Source: Lysobacteraceae bacterium | Lineage (GTDB): Bacteria > Pseudomonadota > Gammaproteobacteria > Xanthomonadales > Xanthomonadaceae | Direction of reading: 5' to 3' | Assembly (NCBI GenBank): GCA_016789405.1 | Contig: JAEUPQ010000014.1 | Coordinates: 186,001-250,000 of the forward strand | DNA: 64,000 nt | Shown here: one piece after another, positions 37,053 to 45,828 of the stretch | How the letters are laid out: every line of letters begins with the position of its first letter | Numbering within the stretch: position 1 is the first letter of the stretch | Translations under genes and position numbers: made by a program | The notes under the pieces: generated by a model | Told to the model about the DNA's origin: nothing | The model's input: only the letters and a program-made list of their open reading frames with translations | The model's database searches: none

Positions 37053-37607
37053 TCAGCCGCGCTCGCGCACCGGTCGCTTCGCGAGCCTGCGCTGCAGCGT
37101 GCGCCGGTCCACGCCCAGCACCCGCGCCGCTGCGGACACGTTGCCCTCGCACTCGGCAAGGACGCGCTGCACATGCTCCCAACTGAGCCGACGGAGCGTC
37201 GGCGGTGCCTCCGCGATCTCTGCTGGCGCCGCGTCTGGCGCATCGCCGAAGCTGCGCAGCAGGCTGTCCAGATCGAAGGGCTTGGGCAGGTAGTGCCAGG
37301 CGCCGCGCCGCATCGCGTCGACGGCGGTGGCGATGCTGGCGTAGCCGGTCGCGAGCACGATCCGCGCATTCGGACAGCGCTCGCGCAGCGCCTGGATCAG
37401 CGCCAGGCCGTTGTCCGCGCCGAGGCGCAGGTCAAGCAGGATGCGCTGCGGCCGTGTGCCGTCGGGCATCGCATCGACCAGGCGCAGCGCCGACGTTGCG
37501 TCGTGGGCGATGTCGCAGGTGATGCCCTCGCGCTGCAGCCGGCGCGCCAGCACCGTGCAGAACGCCGCGTCGTCGTCGATCAGCAGCATGCGCGCATCGC
37601 CGCTCAT
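37053..37607 (-). CDS. regA: RegA/PrrA-type response regulator (receiver plus Fis-type HTH)
   Basis: A 184-residue regulator. Receiver: LLIDDDAAFCTVLARRL, phosphoacceptor in ILLDLRLG (about residue 58), ATGYASIATAVDAMRRGAWHYLPKPFD. The C-terminal Fis-like HTH (about 140-180) reads LAECEGNVSAAARVLGVDRRTLQRRL, typical of RegA/ActR/PrrA/RoxR. Partner kinase lies immediately upstream with an ATGA overlap. These systems control respiratory, redox and energy genes. Confidence 0.9.
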   Translation of the reverse strand: MSGDARMLLIDDDAAFCTVLARRLQREGITCDIAHDATSALRLVDAMPDGTRPQRILLDLRLGADNGLALIQALRERCPNARIVLATGYASIATAVDAMRRGAWHYLPKPFDLDSLLRSFGDAPDAAPAEIAEAPPTLRRLSWEHVQRVLAECEGNVSAAARVLGVDRRTLQRRLAKRPVRERG

Positions 37608-38818
37608 GGCGAAATCCCCGCGTCGGTCGCCAGCGGCAGCGCGATTTCGGTGATGCAGCCGCCACCGTCCCGCGCGAACTGGCGCACGCTGCCGCCCGCG
37701 CGCTCGATGCTCGCATTGGTGATCATCAGGCCCACGCCGAGGTTGTGCGTGCCGCGCTCTGCACGCGCGAAGGCCGCCAGGGTGTCCGGCCCGTCACCGC
37801 GATCGCGCACCGCGATGCACAGCCGGTCTTCGACGATGCGCGACGCGATCTCGACCGTCGCGTCCGCGCCGCGACGCGCATTCGCATCGGCGGCATTGTT
37901 GAACAGGTGGATCAGCGCCTGCGGCAAGGTTGCATCCACGCGCACGGCATGGCCTGCGGCGCCGGCATCGAGCGAGACGGCCACGCTCGGCCGCAGCAGG
38001 CGCCAGCGGTCGACGCAATCGCGCAGCAGTGTGTCGGCATCGCGCGGCATCGGCTCGTCGGCATCGCCGCGACGCGCCAGGTCGGCCAGCGTGCGCACGT
38101 GGTCGCGGCAGTGCGCCAGCTGCGCGCGCATCAGCGCCAGGTCCTCGTCGTCCGGCGCATGTCCGTCCCGCCAGTCGTCCAGCAGCAGGCCCATCGTGGT
38201 CAGCGGCGTGTTCAGCTCGTGCGCCGTGCCGGCGGCCAGCGTGCCCAGCGCCAGCACCGATTCGTCGCGCAGCGCGCGCTCGCGCGCCTCGGCCAGCGCG
38301 CGCCGCTGGCGCTTCACCGTGGCCATGAACCGGCCCAGCACCACCGCCATGATCGTCACGGTGAGCAGGAAGTTGATCCACATGCCGACGATGTGCAGTT
38401 CGAAATCGCGGCCATGCACCGTCGGCAGCGGCAGGTGCCAGCGCATCAGTCCGGTGTAGAGCAGCGCCGACAGCGTCGCCAGCGTCAGTACCGGCAGCAG
38501 GTCCAGCCCCACCGCCGCGATCGCCACCGGCACCAGGTACAGCGACACGAAGGGATTCGCCGGCCCGCCCGCGAGATACAGCAGCGCCGTCAGCGCCGCC
38601 ATGTCGACCAGCAGCTGCGCCAGCAGCAGGCGTGCCCCGGCCTGCCCGCCGCGCCGCCACCACAGGTGCAGCGCGATATTGAAGACCAGCAGTGCCGCCG
38701 ACACCGACAACATCGGCACCAGCGGAATGCCCAGGCCCAGGCGCCAGGCCACGAACAGCATCGCCGCCAACTGTCCGGCGACGGCGAGATAGCGCAGCGG
38801 GATGAGCAGGGGGAGCAT
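37604..38818 (-). CDS. regB: RegB/PrrB-type redox sensor histidine kinase
   Basis: A 404-residue kinase with six TM helices in the first 170 residues. The quinone-binding heptapeptide of RegB (GGxxNPF) is present as GGPANPF (about residues 84-90). The H-box GTAHELNTPLTTMG has His200, and a Cys lies in AHCRDHV (about residue 236), where RegB has its redox-active Cys. N and G boxes follow. A TTG 9 bp upstream overlaps the stop of the ATP-grasp gene; the ATG at 38816-38818 is preferred. Confidence 0.9.
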   Translation of the reverse strand: MLPLLIPLRYLAVAGQLAAMLFVAWRLGLGIPLVPMLSVSAALLVFNIALHLWWRRGGQAGARLLLAQLLVDMAALTALLYLAGGPANPFVSLYLVPVAIAAVGLDLLPVLTLATLSALLYTGLMRWHLPLPTVHGRDFELHIVGMWINFLLTVTIMAVVLGRFMATVKRQRRALAEARERALRDESVLALGTLAAGTAHELNTPLTTMGLLLDDWRDGHAPDDEDLALMRAQLAHCRDHVRTLADLARRGDADEPMPRDADTLLRDCVDRWRLLRPSVAVSLDAGAAGHAVRVDATLPQALIHLFNNAADANARRGADATVEIASRIVEDRLCIAVRDRGDGPDTLAAFARAERGTHNLGVGLMITNASIERAGGSVRQFARDGGGCITEIALPLATDAGISP

Positions 38819-38823
38819 GCGCC

Positions 38824-39555
38824 TCAACCGTGCCCGGACGCTGCATGCAGCACATCGAGCACCGCATCCGGATCGCAGCCGTAGATGCCCGCGCCCCAGG
38901 CCGCGTTCTGCTCGACTGCCGCCCAGCCCCGGCCTTCGATCAGGCCGACATCCACCACCGTCGCGACGGGCAGGTCGACGCGGGCATCGTCCAGCAGCGT
39001 ATCGACGAACGCATGGACCTCGGCCAATTCTTCGGCCGTGCTGGAGAAACCGTTGTCCTTCTGCAGTTCGCCGTCGCGCGAATAGATCGAGCAGGCGATG
39101 CGCTTGCGATCACGGATGAAGCAGCGGAACTCGCAGCGCCAGCGGACGATGTCGGAGACCAGCACCGGCATGTTTTCGTCGTAGCACTCCGGCAACGCAT
39201 CGGGTGCATAGACCTGAGCGGGAAACGTCTTGTCGTTCGGTGGTTTGATGAAGGTCGGCGCGGACAGCCTGCGCGCTTCGGACAGCGACATCAGCCGGAT
39301 CTCGCGCTTGCGATAGGGCTCGGGCAGACGCACCAGCCAGTCGTCCGGCGGCGACGCCAGCGCGATGCCCAGTTGTTCCGCCAGCGTCGGCCCGAACAGG
39401 GCTTCGGCGTACAGCACGGGCTCGTGCGCTTGCTGCAGATGCTCCGGTATGTGCCATCGGCTCAGCCGCTCGATCGACCAGCCGCGCGCAGCGGCAGCCT
39501 TCCACAGCGCCTGCGTGTCGTCGGAATAGCGTGGGGTCAGGATCAATGTGGGCAT
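38824..39555 (-). CDS. Divergent ATP-grasp (DUF4343/R2K-like) protein 1
   Basis: A 243-residue soluble protein. N-terminal part MPTLILTPRYSDDTQALWKA is a Rossmann-like pre-ATP-grasp domain; FIKPPNDKTF, RWRCEFRCFIRDRK and VVDVGLIEGRGWAAVEQNAAWG (Glu-x-Asn metal/ATP residues) are ATP-grasp features. It aligns by eye with the protein at 40199-40972 (FLRPIDDSKYF, AEYRYWVVGGE, VIDVCDTPDGPRIVEINTIN). Such divergent ATP-grasp enzymes are predicted protein/peptide ligases. The stop lies 5 bp before the regB ATG. Confidence 0.75.
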   Translation of the reverse strand: MPTLILTPRYSDDTQALWKAAAARGWSIERLSRWHIPEHLQQAHEPVLYAEALFGPTLAEQLGIALASPPDDWLVRLPEPYRKREIRLMSLSEARRLSAPTFIKPPNDKTFPAQVYAPDALPECYDENMPVLVSDIVRWRCEFRCFIRDRKRIACSIYSRDGELQKDNGFSSTAEELAEVHAFVDTLLDDARVDLPVATVVDVGLIEGRGWAAVEQNAAWGAGIYGCDPDAVLDVLHAASGHG

Positions 39556-39668
39556 GGAAAGAGGTCGAGACGTGATGGAAAGATTGCCTGCCAGGCGATC
39601 GCAGTGACGCATGGACAAGCATGGATGGATTGACGCATGACCTGCCCGCTTTCGCGGACGAAGCCTGT

Positions 39669-40109
39669 TCAGCGGCGATCGGGCAACAGGGACAGGTACT
39701 TTTTGTCTTCGTCGGCGAAGCCGAATGTTCCGCCGATGTCCCATGCGCGCTGAAACGCGGCGCGCGCGTTCTCGATATCGCCCTGTTCGTACATGAGGAT
39801 TCCCTTCTGTACCCAAAAGACCGGAATTTCATTCGATCGAGGTGTGGTCGAGATCAGGTGATCGGCAAACGCGATGCCATCCTCGAAATCCTTCGCGGCG
39901 ATGAAAGTCTTCAGCAATGGCATCGCCGTGATGTACGCATAACTGCAATGAAGTTTTGGCTCGGGCAGGATATCCCATGCCTTTCTGGCCATCTTCAATG
40001 CGCCGAGGGCGTCACCCTGTTCTCTCATGCGATCCATTTCATCGAGCGCTTCGCCCCAGGCAAGCTCTGCACTGGGCGAAAGATCGTGGGTAGCGTGGGT
40101 GCTTCCCAT
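39669..40109 (-). CDS. TPR-like protein between ATP-grasp genes
   Basis: A 146-residue soluble helical protein with TPR-like pairs (GDALGALKMARKAWDILPEP, KDFEDGIAFADHLIS, GDIENARAAFQRAWDIGG). No signal peptide. Codon usage is less G/C-extreme than in most neighbours, suggesting recent arrival. It sits between two paralogous ATP-grasp genes downstream of rtcR and may supply substrate recognition. Confidence 0.65.
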   Translation of the reverse strand: MGSTHATHDLSPSAELAWGEALDEMDRMREQGDALGALKMARKAWDILPEPKLHCSYAYITAMPLLKTFIAAKDFEDGIAFADHLISTTPRSNEIPVFWVQKGILMYEQGDIENARAAFQRAWDIGGTFGFADEDKKYLSLLPDRR

Positions 40110-40198
40110 GTGGCTCTCTCTTCTTCACTGGTGTGGAAACGGCCATCGGATCGCGAAAGAATGGGTGAGGAGACATGATGGATGCGCGCTGCGCCCGT

Positions 40199-40972
40199 TC
40201 ATGCCTCCAGTTCCTCCAGCGCCGCCACCAGCCTCTGGACGTCACCCGCGTAGAAACCGGCCGAGTTGATCGTGTTGATTTCCACGATGCGGGGCCCATC
40301 CGGGGTATCGCACACGTCGATCACGAACGCGCTATGCGGCTGCCAGTCCGTAACGGCCTGCATGACGAAGGCATCCAGTCGATCGTCGACGTCGGAGCTG
40401 TACACGACACGCCGACCAAGCTTGTACAGCGATTTCGTGGCGATCTCCCCGCCGACGACCCAGTAACGGTATTCGGCATGGATGGTCTTGGGCAGGCACA
40501 GCTGGACCCGGGTCGTCGGGGACAGGCTGGTGCCGTAGTCCTCGTCCAGATCGCAGACCTGTTTCCGCCAGGCCTCGAACTCGTCCACGTCGAAGACGCG
40601 CCCGGCGAAATACTTCGAGTCGTCGATCGGGCGGAGAAAGGTCGGTCCTTCCAGTCGCACGTCCTGGAAGGCCAGCACACGTGAATCGGCATTGAGCATG
40701 CGATCGCCCCATGCCGCTTTCTGCGCGATGAAATCCTGATCGAAGAGGTCGTAGACGCCCGGCGTCCAGCCGAAAGCCTTCGCCGAATGGCGCATGGAAT
40801 AGGAGCCGAAGCACACGGCCTTGTCGGCGCGCAGTACGGGCACAGGTTCCAGTTCGCCCACGAACGGAATGACCTTGTGGACGCTGTAAGGCAGGTCGAA
40901 CCGTTCGAGGGCCGCCACCAGGCTGTCCCACTCGGTTTCCTTGAACAGGTTGGTTTGCAGGATCCAGTGCAT
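40199..40972 (-). CDS. Divergent ATP-grasp (DUF4343/R2K-like) protein 2
   Basis: A 257-residue protein starting MHWILQTNLFKETEWDSL. The ATP-grasp core shows GPTFLRPIDDSKYFAG, CLPKTIHAEYRYWVV and FVIDVCDTPDGPRIVEINTIN, with the E-I-N metal-binding triplet near residue 232. It lies 27 bp downstream of rtcR on the same strand, so it is probably co-transcribed with it. Function is not established; relatives are predicted to ligate amino acids or peptides onto proteins. Confidence 0.75.
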   Translation of the reverse strand: MHWILQTNLFKETEWDSLVAALERFDLPYSVHKVIPFVGELEPVPVLRADKAVCFGSYSMRHSAKAFGWTPGVYDLFDQDFIAQKAAWGDRMLNADSRVLAFQDVRLEGPTFLRPIDDSKYFAGRVFDVDEFEAWRKQVCDLDEDYGTSLSPTTRVQLCLPKTIHAEYRYWVVGGEIATKSLYKLGRRVVYSSDVDDRLDAFVMQAVTDWQPHSAFVIDVCDTPDGPRIVEINTINSAGFYAGDVQRLVAALEELEA

Positions 40973-40999
40973 GCGGGTTTTTCAGTGCGTGCGAGCGGG

Positions 41000-42592
<1,593 letters not shown>

Positions 42593-42614
42593 GATCCAAT
42601 CCGATAAACATGTA

Positions 42615-42638
42615 TCCCGAAGTATATGAAAATCGGGA
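42615..42638. promoter_or_regulatory. Candidate RtcR operator
   Basis: Inverted repeat TCCCGA-N12-TCGGGA in an otherwise AT-rich stretch, 77 bp upstream of the sigma-54 site and just before the rtcR start. Position and symmetry suit an enhancer site for RtcR; the actual RtcR recognition sequence here is unknown. Confidence 0.5.
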
Positions 42639-42715
42639 CGGCACCGATCGTCGCGGCGAGCAAGAAACGATCAATGTCCTTTTCAATCAATGAGATGAGT
42701 GCGACTGGAGAAAGT

Positions 42716-42731
42716 TGGCACGGGGATTGCC
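42716..42731 (+). promoter_or_regulatory. Sigma-54 promoter of the rsr-Y RNA-rtcBA operon
   Basis: TGGCACGGGGATTGCC matches the sigma-54 consensus TGGCAC-N5-TTGC with no mismatch, GG and GC being 10 bp apart. Transcription should start about 42742, leaving a leader of about 40 nt before rsr. Confidence 0.9.
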
Positions 42732-42783
42732 TTATGGAGCGCAAACGAAACGCAGATCGGGCATTCCCGAAAAGGACGACACC

Positions 42784-44334
42784 ATGGCCAACACTTCGCT
42801 CTTCACCTCCAGCCGCGGCATCCTGGTGCCGGCCGCCACCACCCGCAACGAAGCGGGCGGCCTGGCCTACGCCCGCAGCCCGAAGTCGGCGCTGGCGCTG
42901 TACGCGGCGACCGGCTGCCTCAATGGCACCTTCTATGCCGATGCCGGCGAGCAGCTGGACATGGCGCTGAAGCTCTGCGCGGAGGTCGAGCCGGACTTCG
43001 TGGCACGCACCGCGATCTACGCCCGCAAGGTCGGCCACATGAAGGACATGCCGGCGCTGCTGCTCGCCACCCTGTCGGTCCGCGACCGCGAGGCCTTCGC
43101 CGCCGCGTTCCCGCAGGTGGTCGACAACGGCCGCATGCTGCGCAACGTGGTGCAGATCCTGCGCAGCGGTCGCGTCGGCCGGAAGTCGTTGGGTTCGCTG
43201 CCCAAGCGCCTGATCCGCGACTGGCTGCAGAACGCGAACGTCGACCAGATCATCTCGGCCGCCATCGGCAACGACCCGTCGCTCGGCGACATCGTGAAGA
43301 TGGTGCACCCGAAGCCGGTCGATGCCGAGCGCCAGGCACTTTACGCATGGCTGATCGGCAAGCCGTTCGACATCGCGAAGCTGCCGGAGAAGGTGCGCGC
43401 CTACGAGGCGTTCAAGCGCGACCCGTCGCGCACGCTGCCGGACCTGCCGTTCCAGTACTACACGTCGCAGCCGCTGACGCAGTCGCACTGGAAGGCGCTG
43501 GCGACCCGTGCGTCCTGGCAGTCGCTGCGCCAGAACCTCAATCACTTCGCGCGCCACGGCGTCTTCACCGATGCCTACGTGCTGCGCAAGGTGGTGGCGA
43601 AACTGGCCGACGAAGCGTCGATCCGCAAGGCGCGCGTGATGCCGTACCAGCTGCTGACCACGTTCCAGGCGACCGCCGATCTGCCGCGCCAGATCGGCGA
43701 GGCCCTGCAGGACGCGATGGAAGTCGCGACCCGCCAGGTGCCGAAGCTCGAAGGCGACGTGGTGGTGGCGGTGGACGTGTCAGGCTCGATGAGCTCGGCG
43801 GTCACCGGCTATCGCAAGGGCGCGACCAGCGTGACGCGCTGCGTCGATGTCGCGGCGCTGATCGCGGCCTGCGTGCAGCGCACCAACCCGATGGCCCGCG
43901 TGATGCCGTTCGACACCGCCGTGCGCGACCTGCGCCTGAACCCGCGCGACAGCGTGATCACCCAGGCGCAGCAGCTGGCAAAGCTGTGCGGCGGTGGCAC
44001 CACGGTGAGCGCGCCGCTGGCGAAGCTCAACGCGGAAAACGCGAAGGTCGACCTGCTGGTGCTGATCTCGGACAACGAGAGCTGGCGCGACACGCGCGGC
44101 TCGGGCGCGACCGAGACCATGCGCCAGTGGGCGCAGATCAAGGCGCGCTGCCCGAACGCGAAGATGGTCTGCATCGACATCCAGCCGTACCACACCAGCC
44201 AGACGGTGGAGCGTGAGGACGTGCTGCATGTCGGCGGCTTCAGCGACGCGGTGTTCGACCTGCTCGCCAGCTTCGCCGCCGAGGGCATCGGCGCGCGTCG
44301 CTGGGTCGACCGGATCGCGAGCATTCCGTTGTAA
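42784..44334 (+). CDS. rsr: Rsr, Ro60/TROVE-domain RNA-binding protein
   Basis: A 516-residue Ro60 orthologue. Residues about 1-320 form the TROVE HEAT-repeat ring that binds Y RNA and misfolded RNA ends; residues about 325-516 form a von Willebrand A domain with an intact MIDAS: DVSGSMS (Asp331), GGGTTVSAPL and ISDNESW. AAGGA lies 9 bp before the ATG at 42784; an upstream in-frame ATG at 42715 overlaps the promoter and is rejected. Bacterial Rsr works with Y RNA and PNPase in RNA degradation and rRNA maturation. Confidence 0.95.
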   Translation: MANTSLFTSSRGILVPAATTRNEAGGLAYARSPKSALALYAATGCLNGTFYADAGEQLDMALKLCAEVEPDFVARTAIYARKVGHMKDMPALLLATLSVRDREAFAAAFPQVVDNGRMLRNVVQILRSGRVGRKSLGSLPKRLIRDWLQNANVDQIISAAIGNDPSLGDIVKMVHPKPVDAERQALYAWLIGKPFDIAKLPEKVRAYEAFKRDPSRTLPDLPFQYYTSQPLTQSHWKALATRASWQSLRQNLNHFARHGVFTDAYVLRKVVAKLADEASIRKARVMPYQLLTTFQATADLPRQIGEALQDAMEVATRQVPKLEGDVVVAVDVSGSMSSAVTGYRKGATSVTRCVDVAALIAACVQRTNPMARVMPFDTAVRDLRLNPRDSVITQAQQLAKLCGGGTTVSAPLAKLNAENAKVDLLVLISDNESWRDTRGSGATETMRQWAQIKARCPNAKMVCIDIQPYHTSQTVEREDVLHVGGFSDAVFDLLASFAAEGIGARRWVDRIASIPL

Positions 44335-44392
44335 AGAGGCAAAAAGAAGTCCCGGCCGGCGATGGGGCCTGCCGGGCGAAGAATTCAAGCGT

Positions 44393-44460
44393 TGACGGCG
44401 ATCGCGAATGCCATCGGGACTACACTCCAATGCGTCCCATACCCCTTGTCGCGATCGTCA
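44393..44460 (+). ncRNA. Y RNA 0: minimal form without tRNA-like module
   Basis: Outer helix CGATCGCGA (44399-44407) / TCGCGATCG (44449-44457), extended by TGA/TCA. Within it lie the bacterial Y-RNA motif halves CGAATG and CCTTGTC. The inner helix is GGGAC (44416-44420) / GTCCC (44434-44438), and the conserved TACA follows its 5' strand. The inner loop is only 13 nt, with no T or D arm. It lies 56 bp after the rsr stop codon. Confidence 0.75.
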
Positions 44461-44468
44461 TGCTCCCC

Positions 44469-44650
44469 ACCGTCGACGATGGAGAATGCAGGAAAAACTA
44501 CACCTTATGACGGTCCAGGTCGTGGGTTCGAGTCCCACCTGCCGCGCCAACATCATGGCTGCCGATCCACGATCGGCAGTCCTATGCGGCAGTAGCTCAG
44601 TCGGATAGAGCAGGCACGTTTTTCCGATCCTTGTCTCCGTTGTCGTCGGT
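44469..44650 (+). ncRNA. Y RNA 1 with permuted tRNA-like module and extra hairpin
   Basis: Outer helix of 17 pairs, 44469-44485 with 44634-44650 (one mismatch, two G-U). Inner helix GGAAAAAC (44491) / GTTTTTCC (44618), exact. Then TACA, a T arm GTGGG-TTCGAGT-CCCAC (44522-44538), acceptor 3' strand CTGCCGC (44539), a loop, acceptor 5' strand GCGGCAG (44586) and a D arm GCTC...GAGC. The acceptor pairs perfectly but in permuted order. The acceptor loop carries a further 9-bp hairpin CTGCCGATC / GATCGGCAG (44559-44579). Confidence 0.85.
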
Positions 44651-44701
44651 CTTTCATCCGTCATCCCGAGCGCAGCAAGGGGTGACGACAACCAGGTTTC
44701 A

Positions 44702-44842
44702 CCTCGTCGGTCGCGAATGCCGACGGAACTACACACTCTTAATGTCCGGGTCGCGGGTTCGAATCCCGCTCGTCGCAGGTGATCGCGACGGTAGCTCAGC
44801 GGTAGAGCAGGTGTTCCGTCATTCTTGTCGCGCTCGATGATG
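44702..44842 (+). ncRNA. Y RNA 2 with permuted tRNA-like module
   Basis: Outer helix 44702-44716 with 44828-44842 (13 of 15 pair). Inner helix GACGGAAC (44722) / GTTCCGTC (44813), exact. TACA; T arm GCGGG-TTCGAAT-CCCGC (44753-44769); acceptor TCGTCGC (44770) with GCGACGG (44785) across an 8-nt loop; D arm GCTCAGCGGTAGAGC. Motifs CGAATG and TCTTGTCG flank the module. The spacer after Y RNA 1 contains a GTCATCCC/GGGGTGAC hairpin. Confidence 0.87.
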
Positions 44843-44864
44843 CTTCGGTTCAATTGCTTCAACG

Positions 44865-45004
44865 TCGTCTCCATCGAATGCAGGTGGAACTACAGGGGTG
44901 CAGAGATCGCAGGTTCGAATCCTGCCCGTTGCCGGCCTGGGGCGGTAGCCGAGCGGTTCAAGGCGCTGCATGAAACGTTCCATCACCCTTTGTCGAAGAG
45001 ACGA
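44865..45004 (+). ncRNA. Y RNA 3 with Leu/Ser-like D arm
   Basis: Outer helix TCGTCTC (44865) / GAGACGA (44998) plus TCGA/TCGA. Inner helix GGTGGAAC (44883) / GTTCCATC (44977), one G-U. TACA; T arm GCAGG-TTCGAAT-CCTGC (44909-44925); acceptor CCGTTGCC with GGGGCGG (44939), one bulge and two G-U. The D arm TAGCCGAGCGGTTCAAGGC is of the long type seen in Leu/Ser tRNAs. CTTTGTCG marks the 3' Ro motif. Confidence 0.82.
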
Positions 45005-45026
45005 TTCCATTGCTTCACGTTCAACT

Positions 45027-45161
45027 ACGTCGGCCGCGAATGCCGATGGCGCTCCTTTTTGTCACGGGTTCGAATCCCGTCCGGTGTCCGTCAGTACGCC
45101 GGTAGCTCAGCCTGGTAGAGCAGAAGCAATGCGCGCCATCCCGTCTTGTCGCAGACGACGA
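45027..45161 (+). ncRNA. Y RNA 4 with permuted tRNA-like module
   Basis: Outer helix CGTCG (45028) / CGACG (45156) and GCGA/TCGC. Inner helix GATGGCGC (45045) / GCGCCATC (45133), exact although its sequence differs from the other copies: a compensatory change. T arm ACGGG-TTCGAAT-CCCGT (45064-45080); acceptor CCGGTGT (45081) / ACGCCGG (45096), one G-U, across an 8-nt loop; D arm GCTCAGCCTGGTAGAGC. TACA is replaced by TCCT. Confidence 0.85.
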
Positions 45162-45172
45162 TCAACGGTTCC

Positions 45173-45298
45173 AGCGGCGAATGCTGGCGGAAGTACACGG
45201 GTAAGCGCGGCTCGTCCGCGCGACCGGGTTCGAGCCCCGGGCACAAGGTCATCCGGCCCTGTGGCGTCACAACACCTTCCGTTCCACTTGTCGCCGTT
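45173..45298 (+). ncRNA. Y RNA 5, tRNA-like module lacking a D arm
   Basis: Outer helix AGCGGCGA (45173) / TCGCCGTT (45291). Inner helix GGCGGAAG (45186) / CTTCCGTT (45276), two G-U. TACA present; T arm CCGGG-TTCGAGC-CCCGG (45224-45240). The acceptor GCACAAGG / CCTGTGGC needs two bulges, and no GCTCAG-type D arm follows. CGAATG and CACTTGTCG motifs are intact, so Ro binding should be retained. Confidence 0.72.
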
Positions 45299-45342
45299 TC
45301 CTTTCAATGACGGTCCCAAATCGCTTTACGAAATGCTTGGCC

Positions 45343-45804
45343 ATGAAGACATCTCGCTGCGACAAAAGATTACGATGCCACGACTGGACTCAATCGGGAA
45401 TTGTCGCGCTGTGGCATTACGAAGAGCCGAATCGGAATTACCTCGGCTGGCATCTCAATGCCGATGGGCGCGGATGCACGTCGCTTTGCGAACTCATCGA
45501 TGCGATGGTCGCAGACGGTGCCGGCGCAACGCGCCGGATCACGATCACTGCACCGTCGCGAGCCATGCTGGCTGTTCCGAATTGCCGGCAAGGCAAGCCG
45601 ATTTCGCCGCAGACATTGCGTCTGTCTGTGCACAGGAGCAAGAACGAATGGCGCTTCTCGTCCGATGCGATCTCCGCAGAGATCAGGCTCGGCGAAACAT
45701 GGCTGCATCGTCTGCGCCAAGGGATCGTTTCCATTCATCAAGGCAATGGCGACTACTCGATCGGAGCCGGCAGCAAAGATCAACAATTGTGGTTCTGGTG
45801 GTAA
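45343..45804 (+). CDS. Hypothetical protein embedded in the Y RNA array
   Basis: A 153-residue soluble ORF (a longer start at 45307 adds 12 residues). It has a plausible amino-acid mix, a Cys/His-containing N-terminus (SRCDKRLRCHDW), an HYEEPNRNYLGWHLNADGRG segment and an aromatic end (QQLWFWW). Codons use far more A/T at third positions than neighbouring genes (CAA, AAA, ACA, GGA are common), suggesting acquisition from elsewhere. No signal peptide, TM segment or recognised family. Located between Y RNA 5 and Y RNA 6. Confidence 0.55.
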   Translation: MKTSRCDKRLRCHDWTQSGIVALWHYEEPNRNYLGWHLNADGRGCTSLCELIDAMVADGAGATRRITITAPSRAMLAVPNCRQGKPISPQTLRLSVHRSKNEWRFSSDAISAEIRLGETWLHRLRQGIVSIHQGNGDYSIGAGSKDQQLWFWW

Positions 45805-45828
45805 GGCTGCCGGAACCCCGAACTTTCA

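Noticed and set aside
44500..45250. Ordinary tRNA genes (several T arms and D arms are obvious)
   Set aside because: No anticodon arms exist, the 3' half precedes the matching 5' half, and acceptor strands pair across the apparent gene borders. The Y RNA reading explains all parts.
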